NCBI GenBank assembly: GCA_009744235.1
Contig: WPHV01000004.1
Span: 310,001-374,000, forward strand
Source: Gillisella vitis
GTDB lineage: Bacteria > Pseudomonadota > Alphaproteobacteria > Rhizobiales > Rhizobiaceae
DNA length: 64,000 bases
Reading direction: 5' to 3'
Made by a program: the position numbers and the translations under genes
In this document: positions 19,722 to 29,363 of the stretch, in pieces
Layout: each line of letters starts with the position of its first letter
Numbering within the stretch: the stretch's first letter is position 1
Notes under the pieces: generated by a model
Seen by the model: only the letters and a program-made list of their open reading frames with translations
Told to the model about the DNA's origin: nothing
The model's database searches: none

Positions 19722-21089
19722 TTAGCGCTGCGCCAATTGCAGCATGACCTTCTGGACATCCATCGAGCCCATGCCGAAATTCTCGGCCTTTAGCCGGTCC
19801 AGAATTTCCGCGGTTTTATCAACGCTGCGGGTAATCTGTTCGGGCGTATGGGCGCTGGTGATGAAGAACCGCAGGCGCGCCAGGCCTTCCGGCACCGCCG
19901 GATAGATAATCGGCAAGGCATTGATGCCCGCCTCGAACAATTCATTCGACAGCTGCACGGCGCGCACCGAATCGGCAACAATCACAGGCACCACCGAAAA
20001 ACCTTCGCTAAGCCCGGTATCCAGACCCCGAAGCTTGGCCTGCTCCAAGAAAAGTTGGCTGTTGCGACGCAAGGCCTCTACCCGGTCCGGTTCTTCGTCC
20101 AGTACGGAAAGGCTGGCGATGGCAGAAGCCGCCAGCGCTGGCGCCAGGCCGACACTATAGACAAAACCACCGGCCTGCGCCTTCAACAGCGTGATCAGCG
20201 CCTCGCTGCCAGCAACATAGCCGCCGCAGCTACAGGTGGTTTTCGACAGCGTTCCCATCCAGATATCGACATCGGCGGGATCGAGATTGAAATGTTCGAA
20301 AATGCCGTGGCCACGCTGTCCAAGCACGCCCAGTGAATGGGCCTCGTCCATCATCAGCCAGAAATTATACTGTTTTTTCAACGCAAGAAGACCCGGCAGA
20401 TCGGCAACGTCTCCATCCATGGAGAAAATACCCTCCGAGATCACCAGGATCCGTTCATGCAGCGGTGCAAGGCTCGCAAGAATACGGTCCAGATCCGCCA
20501 TGTCATTGTGCTTGAAGAAGCGGCGATTGGCGCCCGACAGCTTGATGCCGGTCAGGGCGCTGTTGTGAATGAACTCGTCATGGATCACCAGGTCTTTCGG
20601 CCCCATCAGGCTGCCGATGGTCGTGACATTGGTGAGATAGCCGCTGACGAAACAGATGGCATCCTCGGTCTGGTAGTTCTTGGCAAAGGCCTTTTCCAGC
20701 TCGGCATGAATGGTGCGCTCACCGGCAACGACCCGGCTTGCGGACGCAGAGATACCGAACTGATCAATGGCCGTCATGGCAGCGTCGCGAATGCGCGGAT
20801 CGCTGTTCAAGCCGAGATAGTCATAGGAGGCAAAATTGTCGTAAGCGCGCCCGTCAATATCGGCCGTGGCCCCGGAGGCGCTCTCATGCGCCCGGTAAAA
20901 CGGATTGGGCATATTCAGCTGCTCGCTGACAAGCTTCTGCATCACCACCTGCTTATATTCAGGCAGTTCGGCAAAACCAGGCTGGCTGCGCGACACGCTC
21001 TGCTGGCTGCGAGTGGCCCGGCTCCGGTCCACATCCTTTTGTACGCCACGCATACGGGCCAGCAGATCCTGACGCTTGTTCTCATTCAT
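19722..21089 (-). CDS. PLP-dependent alpha-oxoamine synthase (serine palmitoyltransferase type)
   Basis: 455 residues. Fold-type I PLP enzyme: His175 (HDEFIHNSALTG) stacks on PLP, Asp248 and His251 (MMDEAHSLGVLG) hold it, and Lys283 (GTLSKTTCSCGGYVAG) forms the aldimine. The spacing of these residues is within two of that in Sphingomonas serine palmitoyltransferase. Family members condense an acyl thioester with an amino acid and release CO2. The N-terminal 60 residues are an extension with no known fold. It lies directly behind a thioesterase-less PKS gene, so the acyl donor is probably the PKS-bound chain, released as an amino-ketone. Often annotated simply as aminotransferase class I/II. 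The amino acid used cannot be read from sequence. Confidence 0.9.
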   Translation of the reverse strand: MNENKRQDLLARMRGVQKDVDRSRATRSQQSVSRSQPGFAELPEYKQVVMQKLVSEQLNMPNPFYRAHESASGATADIDGRAYDNFASYDYLGLNSDPRIRDAAMTAIDQFGISASASRVVAGERTIHAELEKAFAKNYQTEDAICFVSGYLTNVTTIGSLMGPKDLVIHDEFIHNSALTGIKLSGANRRFFKHNDMADLDRILASLAPLHERILVISEGIFSMDGDVADLPGLLALKKQYNFWLMMDEAHSLGVLGQRGHGIFEHFNLDPADVDIWMGTLSKTTCSCGGYVAGSEALITLLKAQAGGFVYSVGLAPALAASAIASLSVLDEEPDRVEALRRNSQLFLEQAKLRGLDTGLSEGFSVVPVIVADSVRAVQLSNELFEAGINALPIIYPAVPEGLARLRFFITSAHTPEQITRSVDKTAEILDRLKAENFGMGSMDVQKVMLQLAQR

Positions 21090-21189
21090 CCGCAGAAAAC
21101 CCTAGAATTTTAGTCAGTCGTCTATAACCTATGCCGAACAGAATGATGTTTATCAACACAAACATGAACAGCAGCGTAACGGACAGCAA
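21082..21189 (-). CDS. Possible tiny membrane peptide between PKS and oxoamine synthase genes
   Basis: A short frame not shared with either neighbour encodes LLSVTLLFMFVLINIILFG, then GYRRLTKILGFSADE, and stops at 21082 in an ATGA-type overlap with the oxoamine synthase start. One strong transmembrane helix followed by positive residues (positive-inside) is unlikely by chance in such GC-rich DNA. The start is uncertain: ATG at 21165 (27 residues) or TTG at 21189 (35 residues); neither has a clear ribosome site. It could also be reached by frameshift from the PKS end. A partner for the oxoamine synthase or a membrane anchor is speculation. Confidence 0.4.
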   Translation of the reverse strand: MLSVTLLFMFVLINIILFGIGYRRLTKILGFSADE

Positions 21190-21203
21190 AAACTGGGCCA
21201 GTT

Positions 21204-24200
21204 TTACTGGCCCTGCCCGCTGTGGCGGCGATGCAGATCGTCCATGATCTTACTGTCCTCAGGTGTCGCCTCGTCCTTGTCGCCCGTCCGCCCACGCAGG
21301 CTAACCTTTTCATAGAGGCGGCGCGTCAGATCCCCGACAGTGGCATTATCGGCAAGACTGCTGAGGGGAATGTCGAAGCCGGTATTCTGCTCGAAATTCA
21401 TCCCAAGTTCGACGGCCATCAGACTGTCCAGTCCGATATCCTTCAGCACGCTGTTCAGCCCGATGCTTTCCTTGGGCACCCGCAGCGTATCGGCAATTTC
21501 ACCGGCAAGCACCGTAAACAGCACGTCCTGGGCCGCAGCCGGCGCCTTGCCGTCAATCAGCGCCACCAGATCAATCTCGCCACCCTCACCGCTACCAACA
21601 TGCTGGTTGCTGCGGCGCATAATCAGCGAAAACAGCGGTTCGTTGACCACGGCAAGCGAATGCGCGGCGGCCCAATCGAATTCGGAAATCATCGCCACGG
21701 CCGCATCGACGGAGCCAGTATCGGCGGCGATATAGCGCCCGACCGCCGACAGCGCATCGCGCGCATCCAGCGCCGTCTTGCCGATCCGGCGTCCAAGCCG
21801 TTCATTAACCTGCGCATTGCGGGCCAGATAACCGGCATCGCCGATTGCCCCGAAGCCGATGGCAAGACCAGCCAGCCCCTCGGCGCGGCGCGCCCGCGCC
21901 AAGCCTTCCAGGAAGCCGTTGGCGGCGACATAATTGCCTTGGCCGGGATTACCGACATAGGTGGTGATCGACGAAAACAGAATGAAATTGTCGATCCCGT
22001 CCTGCCGGGTCAACCGGTCAAGACATGCCGCACCCTTGGCCTTGACGTCGATCACCGGCTGGTTTCGCCCCCGCGTCAGATTGGAGACGAAGGCGTCGTC
22101 AAGCACCATCGCCGCATGAATAACGGTCTTCAACGGCGCAATGGCACGCAACTCAGTCAAAAGCGCCGACAAGGCCGCTTCGTTGGTCACGTCGCAGCCG
22201 CGAATATAGGCCGTCACGCCCTGCTTGGCCCAGCGGTCGACCAGGGCTTGCGTCTCGGCATCAACCAGTCCGCGCCGCGTCGACAAGGCGATATGGCGCG
22301 CGCCCTGCTCCACCAGCCAATCGGCAGCGGCAAGGCCGAAGCCGCCAATACCACCGACCACCAAATGCATGCCATCGGCATCGACCACCATCCGGCGCGC
22401 CGACTTAACCGCCACGCGGTCACGGCCCGCAACCGGCGGCAGCACGACGATCTTGCCGATATGGCCGGCATTCTGCATCAAACGGAAGGCGTCGCCGATC
22501 TCGTCGTGCTCAAAGGCGCGGAACGGCAGCGGCGTGAACACGCCCTGCTCGAACAGGCTACCGATTTCGGCCAGCATGCGGCGCGACAGATCGGGATGCA
22601 GCACCAGCAATTGGTCTGCATCGATGCCGAAATAGCTGACATTGCGACGGAAAGGCCGCAGGCCGATCTTGCTGTCAGCGTAATAATCCCGCTTGCCAAG
22701 CTCCAGGAAGCGCCCGAACGGCTTGACCAGCGACAGGGATTTTTCCATCGCCTCGCCAAACAGCGAGTTCAACACCAGATCGACACCTTCGCCGTCGGTC
22801 ACGTCAAGCACATCGCCGACAAAACCGAGCGAGCGGCTGTCGAACACATGGTCCGCCCCCAGCGTTTCCAGGAAACGCCGCTTTTCCTCTGTGCCAGCCG
22901 TGGCAATGATCTTAGCGCCGAAATGCCGGGCAACCTGCAAGGCTGCAAGCCCAACGCCGCCAGCGGCCCCGTGAATAAGAATGGTTTCGCCCGGGCGCAC
23001 CCGCCCAAGTTCGTGAATGGCATAATAAGCCGTCAGGAACACCACCGGAATGGTGGCCGCCGATACCGGGTCCACGCCATCCGGCAACTTGGCCACACCC
23101 GCGCGCTCAACCTTGACATGGGTGCCGAAAGCCGCAGCAGCGATCGCCATCACCTTGTCACCGAGGGCAAGATCGCTCACCTTGGCGCCCACAGCGACTA
23201 CCTCACCGGCAAATTCCATGCCGATCGAGGCCCCGGCAAATCCGTCCTCAAGCGCTTCTTCCGGCAGCAGGCCCATGGCCCACATCACATCGCGGAAATT
23301 CAAGCCTGTCGCTGCGGTCTTCACCAGCACTTCGGTCGGGCCGATGACTGGGACCGGGCAGCTTTCCCAGCGAATGCTGGCAACCTGCGACGGTACCTGC
23401 TGGCGAATAACCGCCGCCTCGAATGAATCAGTACGCTGTGCCGTCAGCGGGGCAGGACCAGGCACAGCGCGAATCTCGGCCATCCGCCCGGTTTCCGGCT
23501 CAACCAGCCATTCGCGGTTGTCGCCCTTGGCGACCAGCAGGCGCATGCCCCAGTCCAGCATGATTTCCAGCGTGTTGCTGGAGGGGCCGGTATCGACGAC
23601 CTGCATGTCGAACAGATCGAACTCGTTGCGCAATACCCGGGCAAAGGCCCAAAGGCCTGCATTGACAGGCCCCGCATGGCTGGAGCGGGCCATATCCTTG
23701 CCGGCAAGGCCGGTGATGGGCTTGCCGGCAAGGCCGGTAACTGGCTTGCTGGCAATCCCGGTGACGGGCGCACCGCCGGGCAGAACCAGAGTGACGGGAA
23801 GCGCCCTCACAGCATCAGACGCTGACGCCGCAACGTCGCCAAGCGCCATGGCCAGCGCACTAAGAGCGCCGACCCGGTCCTGCAACAGCAGCGATCCATC
23901 CGCAGCCGCATCGGTATCCGGCATCAGCCAGACCATTCCGCCCACGGCTGGTCCAGCCTTGCCCAGTGCGGCGGCCAGCATCGACCGGTCCGTTTCAAAG
24001 CTGCCTGACAGACACAGCAAAGACACCTGGGAGCCGCCCAACGCTCTTGCCGCCGCCGAAAGCCGGGCAAGATCCGCGGTTTTTTCATGGACAATGATCA
24101 CCGGCCCTCTGGCCACAACCTCGTCCACCGACCCATCGTCCTGACGCGTCGCATCATATGGCTCAGCCACGTCAGCCCGGCCCTGGGCTTCCGCCACGAT

Positions 24201-27200
24201 AAGGCTACCGCCATCCACCTGCAATTGCCGGGCATGGACTGCGGCAAAACCGGCCTGTTGCAGGGATTTCATCCAGTCTTCGCTATCGCCAAATCGGCCG
24301 AGCGGAAATTCCTCCGAAACCGTCCTGTCGAACCAGCCATCCAGCAAACCGAAGGCGAAATCGTGCAATAGGCCGGGCGCTGGCTGCACGGCGACAAGGC
24401 GGCGCGCCGAGGCCAAGGCGCCATGGCTGAGCCGTGCCAGCATTTCGCCATCCAGCAAGCGGCAAAGATCGGCATGGGCGCTGGCAATCAGATCGACCGG
24501 CGCCTTCAGGAGCGAAAGCTGGTCCAGCCCCTTTGCGTCAACGACAGTGACGCGCGGATCGGCCTCGAAAGACAGTTCAAGGTTGCGGCGCAGGCCTGCC
24601 TCAGGCTCGTAAATCACCAGATTGCCGCCAGCCGCACGAACCAGATCGGCGAGCTTGCGGCTAAGGTGAAGCGAACTGGCGCCAAGCTCGACCACCAGCG
24701 GCGGCGCATCGGCATCCAGCGTCGAGAGACAGTCGACCGCCGCCTTCAACAACACCCTATGACTCTCGGTGGCGAGCGTCGAATGAACGGCGAAATGGTC
24801 CAGCGTCGCTTCGCTGATCACCGCATCCCAATCCAAACCCTCGTCCACAGCGCCTGCAGGCTGATTGAGCGACGCATTAACGGCTGTCAGCACGTCATTG
24901 ATCATCACCAGTTCAACGGTGCGTTCGGGGAAATCCCGGTACAGTTCCCGGATCAACTCGAAAGCGGGCGGAAGATCGCTGCCGTCTTCAAGCGTCCAAA
25001 TGCCATCCGCATACTGGGCAAAGCCACTATCGGTCAGACTGTGCAGGGCATTGGCCAGGAACCGTCGCAACCGCACATCGCCCGGCAGATCGACCAGCGA
25101 CACGCGCCGGTCTTGACCGGCAAGACGCTCAGCAAGCGCATAGGAGGCGCTGAGCACGCAGGCATGGATCAGCACCGTGGCATTGTCCAGGTCGCGCTCC
25201 TGGCAGGCGAAAACATCGCCCAACGGTGCAACCAGGGCCGCACCCTGATCTTTCACCAGGGGTAGCGCGATGGCTTCATAATGATAGGCAAGTCCGTCAA
25301 GCGTCTTGTGCTGCTTCAGATAGGTGCGGCGGAACCGGCTATCGCTCAAGCTGGCGATCCGCTCGCCCGTCTCACCATAGAGATGGAAATTGGCTTTGAT
25401 CGAACTATCGCTGATCCGCTCGATCTCGATCACCGCCCGATGGACGGGAACACCGAGAACCCGCGTGCGGACACGCCCGAAACGCACGGGAATATAGGGC
25501 GCTCCGCCCTGCTCGCCGCTGAAGCGACCAAACAGCGCCACCAGCCCGTGGAACATCGCATCAACCGACATCGGGTTGAGATTATAGCGCAGCAACGGGT
25601 GGCCCGGCGCGGCTGCCGGTTTCAGGAACACTTCGACAAGCCGCTCGCCATGGCAGATCGCCTTTTCCAGCAATTGGAAGCGCGGCCCATAATCCAGGCC
25701 GAAATTGCGCGCCGTCCGGTAGGCGGCAGATTTATCCAGTTCCGATGTCGGGCTGGACAGGTCGAAATCAACCGCATCGTCCAATTCGGAGGCGGTGAGT
25801 TTGCGAACCCGGGCAACAGCATTGACCGTCCAGTCGTCATCGCTCAGACGCTCACGTGAGCGGATCTGGAGATCACCGGTCGCAGCGGAAATCAGCGTGG
25901 AAAGCTCAACGATCCGGCTGTCGCTCAATTCCAGCGGTCGCATGATCTCGACATTGCTGATCTCAAGCTGATCGGAGCCGAAATGCGCCTGCGCCGCAGA
26001 AATGGCAATTTCCACAAAACCGCTGCCCGGCAAAATGGCGCGGCCATCGACCACATGTTCGGCCAGATCCGGAAATAGATGGGCGTCGAGATGGTTTTTC
26101 CAATGGCCGCCATTCAGATCGACCCGCCAGCCGCTTAACCGATACGCCGTCTGGCCGAACCGGCCATAGAGATCGACGCGGTCGCTGGTCGGCTCCGGTC
26201 GCAGATCGGCCCGCTCGAAAGGCACGCCCGGCAGGACGATATCGGCGCGGCGCGGACCGAAGACCTTGGTCTCATCCACCTTGGCGCCACTGGCGACAGC
26301 GCGCGCCAAAGCCCGCGCCACCGGATCAACCGTCTCATCGAGAGCCTCACGGCTGAGGCTGGCACTGACGGCAACCGTCGAAGACACATGTTGCGCCGTT
26401 TCCGACACATAGCCGCCAAGGATCGCGCGCGGAGAAATTTCAACGAACACGCTGCAACCAAGCGCAATGGCCGCTTCCGTTGCCCCTTGGAACTGCACTG
26501 GCTGGCGGACATTCTTCCACCAGTAATCCGAGGTCAGTGCAGTCCCCTCCAGTTGCTCACCCGTCACCGTGGAGATGAATGGAAGGGTGGTCTGGCGCGG
26601 GGTAATCAGCGGCGGATCGGCGGAAAAAGCAGCCTGCGCCTTATCGATCAGCGGATGATGGAAGGGATAATCGATGTCCAGCACCTGGGCTGGCACCCGC
26701 TGCTTGCGGGCATGTTCCCTCAGTGCCCGGACCGCGTCTTCACGACCCGAAACGGTTACAGAATTGGGCGCATTGATCGCGGCAATCGTCAGGTCATCAA
26801 AGCCAAGCTCGGCCAGCATGGCGCGCGCATCGGCCTCGCCAAGCTTCAGGGCCGCCATCGTGCCTTCACCGGCCAACACCGCCTGATGCTGCGACCGTTT
26901 GGCGATCACACAGACGGCATCCTTCAGCGACAGCGCACCCGACACATAGGCGGCGGCAACTTCACCGACCGAATGACCGTAAACAGCATCAGGCACCAGA
27001 CCAGCAAGCTGCAATGCATCCGACAGCGAGGCCTGGATGGCAAACAGCATGGGCTGGGCAAGCCTGGTATCTTTCAATCGGGCTTCCAGATCCGGATCGG
27101 TCAGTGCCGCAACGAGATCAAGAGCCGAATGCGCCGTAAACAGCGCGGCGATCCGCTCATAGCTCTCGCGGAATCGGGCATTTGCCCGATAGGCATCGAG

Positions 27201-28835
27201 GCCCATGCCCGCCCATTGAGCGCCATTGCCAGAAAACACAAACGCGAGCTTACCGTTGCGCGACGAGGCTTCACCGATTTCGCCGCCGGTCTTGGCCGTG
27301 GCAAGCCGTTCCTGCACCGCCTTGACGATGGCATCCGCGCTGCCACTGGCAACGAAGCGGTGCCGGAGCGGCGCACGGTTTGAAGCGGCAGCCGAGATCA
27401 GGTCTTCCAGATCACCATCGCTGTCAGCCGCTGCAAAAGCCTTGTCATAGCTGTCCAGCAAAGCTTTCAGGCTGTCCTGAGAATGGGCGCTGGCCATGAA
27501 CAGGCGACCGACACCGGCTGGATTCGCCACGCCTGTGGCCAAACCAGACACCAAATCAGGTATCTGGGGATCGGCAATCACCACATGGGCATTGGCGCCG
27601 CCAAAGCCAAAGGAGTTGATCCCGGCAAGGCGCGGCAAGCCATCTCGCTCCAGTGCAACGGCCTGCGAGGCAACACGGACATTCAGTCCATCGAAATCAA
27701 TCGTGTCATTTGGCTCGTTGAAATGCAGCGAGGCGGGCAGCAGATCGTGCTGCAAGGCCATCATCGCCTTCACCACGCCAAGCAGGCCGGATGCGGGTTC
27801 GGTGTGGCCGATATTGGTCTTGATCGAGCCGATCCAGACCGGCTCCTTGCGGCGCTGGCCGATGACCGTGCCAAGCGACCAGACTTCCGCGGGATCGCCG
27901 ACCTTGGTGCCGGTGCCATGGCCTTCGATAAAGGCCAGCCGATCCGGGTCGAGACCATTGCCGTCATAGACGGCGCGCAGCAGAACGGCCTGCGCTTCGC
28001 GTGATGGCAGCGAAATGCCGTTGGTGCGCCCGGCCGCATTGGTGCCGCTGGCAACGATGGTCGCGTGACTGCGGTCGCCTTCGCGCCTTGCCTTGTCGCT
28101 GGAGCGCAGCACCAGCACGGCACCGCCTTCGGAGCGAACATACCCGATACCGTCATTGGCATAGGCCTTGCACAAACCGTCGATCGACAGCATTCGCGCC
28201 TGCGCGAAGCCGACGAAAGGCAGCGGATGAACCAGCACGTTGACACCAGCAACAATCGCTGTGTCCACTTCGCCCGAAGCAATGGCGCGCACCGCGTGAT
28301 CGAGCGCGACCAGCGAGGACGAACAGGCCGTATCCACCGTCATGCTCGGACCATTCAGGCCGAAGACATGCGAGATACGGTTGGAGACCACCGAGAGCGT
28401 ATTGCCGGTCATGAAATGCGGACCGGGACCAGCGGGATCTTCCGCCGCCAGATTGGCATGGTCAAAACTGGATGCGCCGACATAGACCGCGACATTCTGG
28501 CCGGACAGACTATTGGCGGGGATATTGGCATCTTCAAGCGCGCGCCAGGTCAGCTCCAGCAGGATGCGCTGCTGCGGGTCCATAAAGGCGGCTTCACGCC
28601 GTGACATGCCGAACAGGGCGGGATCGAACTGATAGATTCCATCCATCACACCGGCAGCGAACGTGTAATATTTTCCAGGCGTGCCGATTTCGGGATGCCA
28701 ATAGCGCGCAATATCCCAACGATCCCCGGGCAAGGTCGAGACAGTGCATGCGCCGGAACGCAAAAGATCAAACAGTTCTTCGGGAGACGTGGCTCCCGGC
28801 GCGGCGCAGGCGCGCCCTATAATCTCTACTGTCAT
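21204..28835 (-). CDS. Single-module highly reducing type I polyketide synthase without thioesterase
   Basis: 2543 residues. KS (1-420): Cys171 (DTACSSS), His306 (EGHGTGT), His344 (NIGHTE). AT (530-840): Ser622 (GHSVGE); YPFH at 723-726 in the specificity loop fits malonyl-CoA better than methylmalonyl-CoA. DH (about 895-1175): His927 (HVVDGRAILP), Asp1092. A methyltransferase-like region (about 1340-1550) has a degraded SAM motif, VVELGASS. A structural, non-catalytic KR-like half precedes the ER (about 1815-2125; HGAAGGVGLAA). KR (about 2150-2380): GGIGGFG, LDD at 2245-2247 (B-type), Ser2289, Tyr2302. ACP: Ser2471 (GLDSLMA). The protein ends soon after the ACP, with no thioesterase. Domain order is that of iterative highly reducing PKS. 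It should build a reduced acyl chain; the next gene probably releases it. A phosphopantetheinyl transferase must act from elsewhere. Confidence 0.96.
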   Translation of the reverse strand: MTVEIIGRACAAPGATSPEELFDLLRSGACTVSTLPGDRWDIARYWHPEIGTPGKYYTFAAGVMDGIYQFDPALFGMSRREAAFMDPQQRILLELTWRALEDANIPANSLSGQNVAVYVGASSFDHANLAAEDPAGPGPHFMTGNTLSVVSNRISHVFGLNGPSMTVDTACSSSLVALDHAVRAIASGEVDTAIVAGVNVLVHPLPFVGFAQARMLSIDGLCKAYANDGIGYVRSEGGAVLVLRSSDKARREGDRSHATIVASGTNAAGRTNGISLPSREAQAVLLRAVYDGNGLDPDRLAFIEGHGTGTKVGDPAEVWSLGTVIGQRRKEPVWIGSIKTNIGHTEPASGLLGVVKAMMALQHDLLPASLHFNEPNDTIDFDGLNVRVASQAVALERDGLPRLAGINSFGFGGANAHVVIADPQIPDLVSGLATGVANPAGVGRLFMASAHSQDSLKALLDSYDKAFAAADSDGDLEDLISAAASNRAPLRHRFVASGSADAIVKAVQERLATAKTGGEIGEASSRNGKLAFVFSGNGAQWAGMGLDAYRANARFRESYERIAALFTAHSALDLVAALTDPDLEARLKDTRLAQPMLFAIQASLSDALQLAGLVPDAVYGHSVGEVAAAYVSGALSLKDAVCVIAKRSQHQAVLAGEGTMAALKLGEADARAMLAELGFDDLTIAAINAPNSVTVSGREDAVRALREHARKQRVPAQVLDIDYPFHHPLIDKAQAAFSADPPLITPRQTTLPFISTVTGEQLEGTALTSDYWWKNVRQPVQFQGATEAAIALGCSVFVEISPRAILGGYVSETAQHVSSTVAVSASLSREALDETVDPVARALARAVASGAKVDETKVFGPRRADIVLPGVPFERADLRPEPTSDRVDLYGRFGQTAYRLSGWRVDLNGGHWKNHLDAHLFPDLAEHVVDGRAILPGSGFVEIAISAAQAHFGSDQLEISNVEIMRPLELSDSRIVELSTLISAATGDLQIRSRERLSDDDWTVNAVARVRKLTASELDDAVDFDLSSPTSELDKSAAYRTARNFGLDYGPRFQLLEKAICHGERLVEVFLKPAAAPGHPLLRYNLNPMSVDAMFHGLVALFGRFSGEQGGAPYIPVRFGRVRTRVLGVPVHRAVIEIERISDSSIKANFHLYGETGERIASLSDSRFRRTYLKQHKTLDGLAYHYEAIALPLVKDQGAALVAPLGDVFACQERDLDNATVLIHACVLSASYALAERLAGQDRRVSLVDLPGDVRLRRFLANALHSLTDSGFAQYADGIWTLEDGSDLPPAFELIRELYRDFPERTVELVMINDVLTAVNASLNQPAGAVDEGLDWDAVISEATLDHFAVHSTLATESHRVLLKAAVDCLSTLDADAPPLVVELGASSLHLSRKLADLVRAAGGNLVIYEPEAGLRRNLELSFEADPRVTVVDAKGLDQLSLLKAPVDLIASAHADLCRLLDGEMLARLSHGALASARRLVAVQPAPGLLHDFAFGLLDGWFDRTVSEEFPLGRFGDSEDWMKSLQQAGFAAVHARQLQVDGGSLIVAEAQGRADVAEPYDATRQDDGSVDEVVARGPVIIVHEKTADLARLSAAARALGGSQVSLLCLSGSFETDRSMLAAALGKAGPAVGGMVWLMPDTDAAADGSLLLQDRVGALSALAMALGDVAASASDAVRALPVTLVLPGGAPVTGIASKPVTGLAGKPITGLAGKDMARSSHAGPVNAGLWAFARVLRNEFDLFDMQVVDTGPSSNTLEIMLDWGMRLLVAKGDNREWLVEPETGRMAEIRAVPGPAPLTAQRTDSFEAAVIRQQVPSQVASIRWESCPVPVIGPTEVLVKTAATGLNFRDVMWAMGLLPEEALEDGFAGASIGMEFAGEVVAVGAKVSDLALGDKVMAIAAAAFGTHVKVERAGVAKLPDGVDPVSAATIPVVFLTAYYAIHELGRVRPGETILIHGAAGGVGLAALQVARHFGAKIIATAGTEEKRRFLETLGADHVFDSRSLGFVGDVLDVTDGEGVDLVLNSLFGEAMEKSLSLVKPFGRFLELGKRDYYADSKIGLRPFRRNVSYFGIDADQLLVLHPDLSRRMLAEIGSLFEQGVFTPLPFRAFEHDEIGDAFRLMQNAGHIGKIVVLPPVAGRDRVAVKSARRMVVDADGMHLVVGGIGGFGLAAADWLVEQGARHIALSTRRGLVDAETQALVDRWAKQGVTAYIRGCDVTNEAALSALLTELRAIAPLKTVIHAAMVLDDAFVSNLTRGRNQPVIDVKAKGAACLDRLTRQDGIDNFILFSSITTYVGNPGQGNYVAANGFLEGLARARRAEGLAGLAIGFGAIGDAGYLARNAQVNERLGRRIGKTALDARDALSAVGRYIAADTGSVDAAVAMISEFDWAAAHSLAVVNEPLFSLIMRRSNQHVGSGEGGEIDLVALIDGKAPAAAQDVLFTVLAGEIADTLRVPKESIGLNSVLKDIGLDSLMAVELGMNFEQNTGFDIPLSSLADNATVGDLTRRLYEKVSLRGRTGDKDEATPEDSKIMDDLHRRHSGQGQ
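23697..23768. repeat. Three 24-bp tandem repeats inside the PKS gene
   Basis: Units 23697-23720, 23721-23744 and 23745-23768; the first two differ at three bases, the third is more diverged. On the coding strand they give TGIASKPV, TGLAGKPI, TGLAGK (residues about 1692-1713). They fall in the linker-like structural half-KR before the ER domain, so length change would keep frame. Confidence 0.85.
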
Positions 28836-29363
28836 CTATTCTTACGGATCTCAACAGTTTAACGAGGTCTGATAGCCTTTCAGATGTCCTCAGATATAAT
28901 TGTCCTTCACTTAGAGAACCGACATAGGGGCGTCAATCAGGATTCACATAGGCAGGCCTCCGCCTCATGAAAGAAAAACGCCGGAAACTTATGGCGTAGA
29001 ACGATTTTTTTAACCTGATGAGAGTTGGCAGCCAGAGAGAAACCCGCCCCGCAAACCACTTCGATCCTGCCGGATATGAGAGCGAAAACTAACATGCCCG
29101 CTCCGAATTTCCTCTTAAAATGAGCAGGTTATCCAATACCGTTCGTGCCTTTGTCCTCATGGACGGTTCCGTCGTTTCTTGACAAAAAAGATGGCGGTTT
29201 TAGACCTTTGAAAGGAAGCCGCCAAATTGCAATGTCGGTATCAACACCCACCTGAACAAACATTCCCAACAGGAAGATACGATTCGTGACAGCGCAAACC
29301 CGGTCTGCGCTTGCAACTCTAATCGATTTAAGAGAGTTTTCGCGCATTCGGAGGAGTGCAGAC
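28836..29363. other. Divergent promoter region between PKS and MFS genes
   Basis: 528 bases without a convincing gene. It must hold promoters for the PKS operon (leftward) and the exporter gene (rightward). The PKS start has only a weak ribosome site (TAAGA). A TGGCGG/CCGCCA inverted repeat lies at about 29191-29216. No clear LuxR-type box (CTG-N10-CAG) was found; the nearest is CTG-N11-CAG at about 29017. Confidence 0.5.
29178..29206 (+). promoter_or_regulatory. Weak candidate sigma-70 promoter for the MFS gene
   Basis: CTTGAC at 29178-29183 is the rhizobial -35 consensus; 17 bases later TAGACC is a poor -10 match. About 160 bases ahead of the MFS start. Confidence 0.3.

Noticed and set aside
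21222..23426. Long open frame (734 codons) on the strand opposite the PKS gene
   Set aside because: GC-rich codon shadow; no domain, Gln/Arg/His-rich composition, and the PKS on the other strand is complete with all motifs.
28836..29285. LuxR-type box upstream of the PKS operon
   Set aside because: Nearest match is CTG-N11-CAG, wrong spacing, and other half-sites are poor; quorum control, if any, is not visible here.
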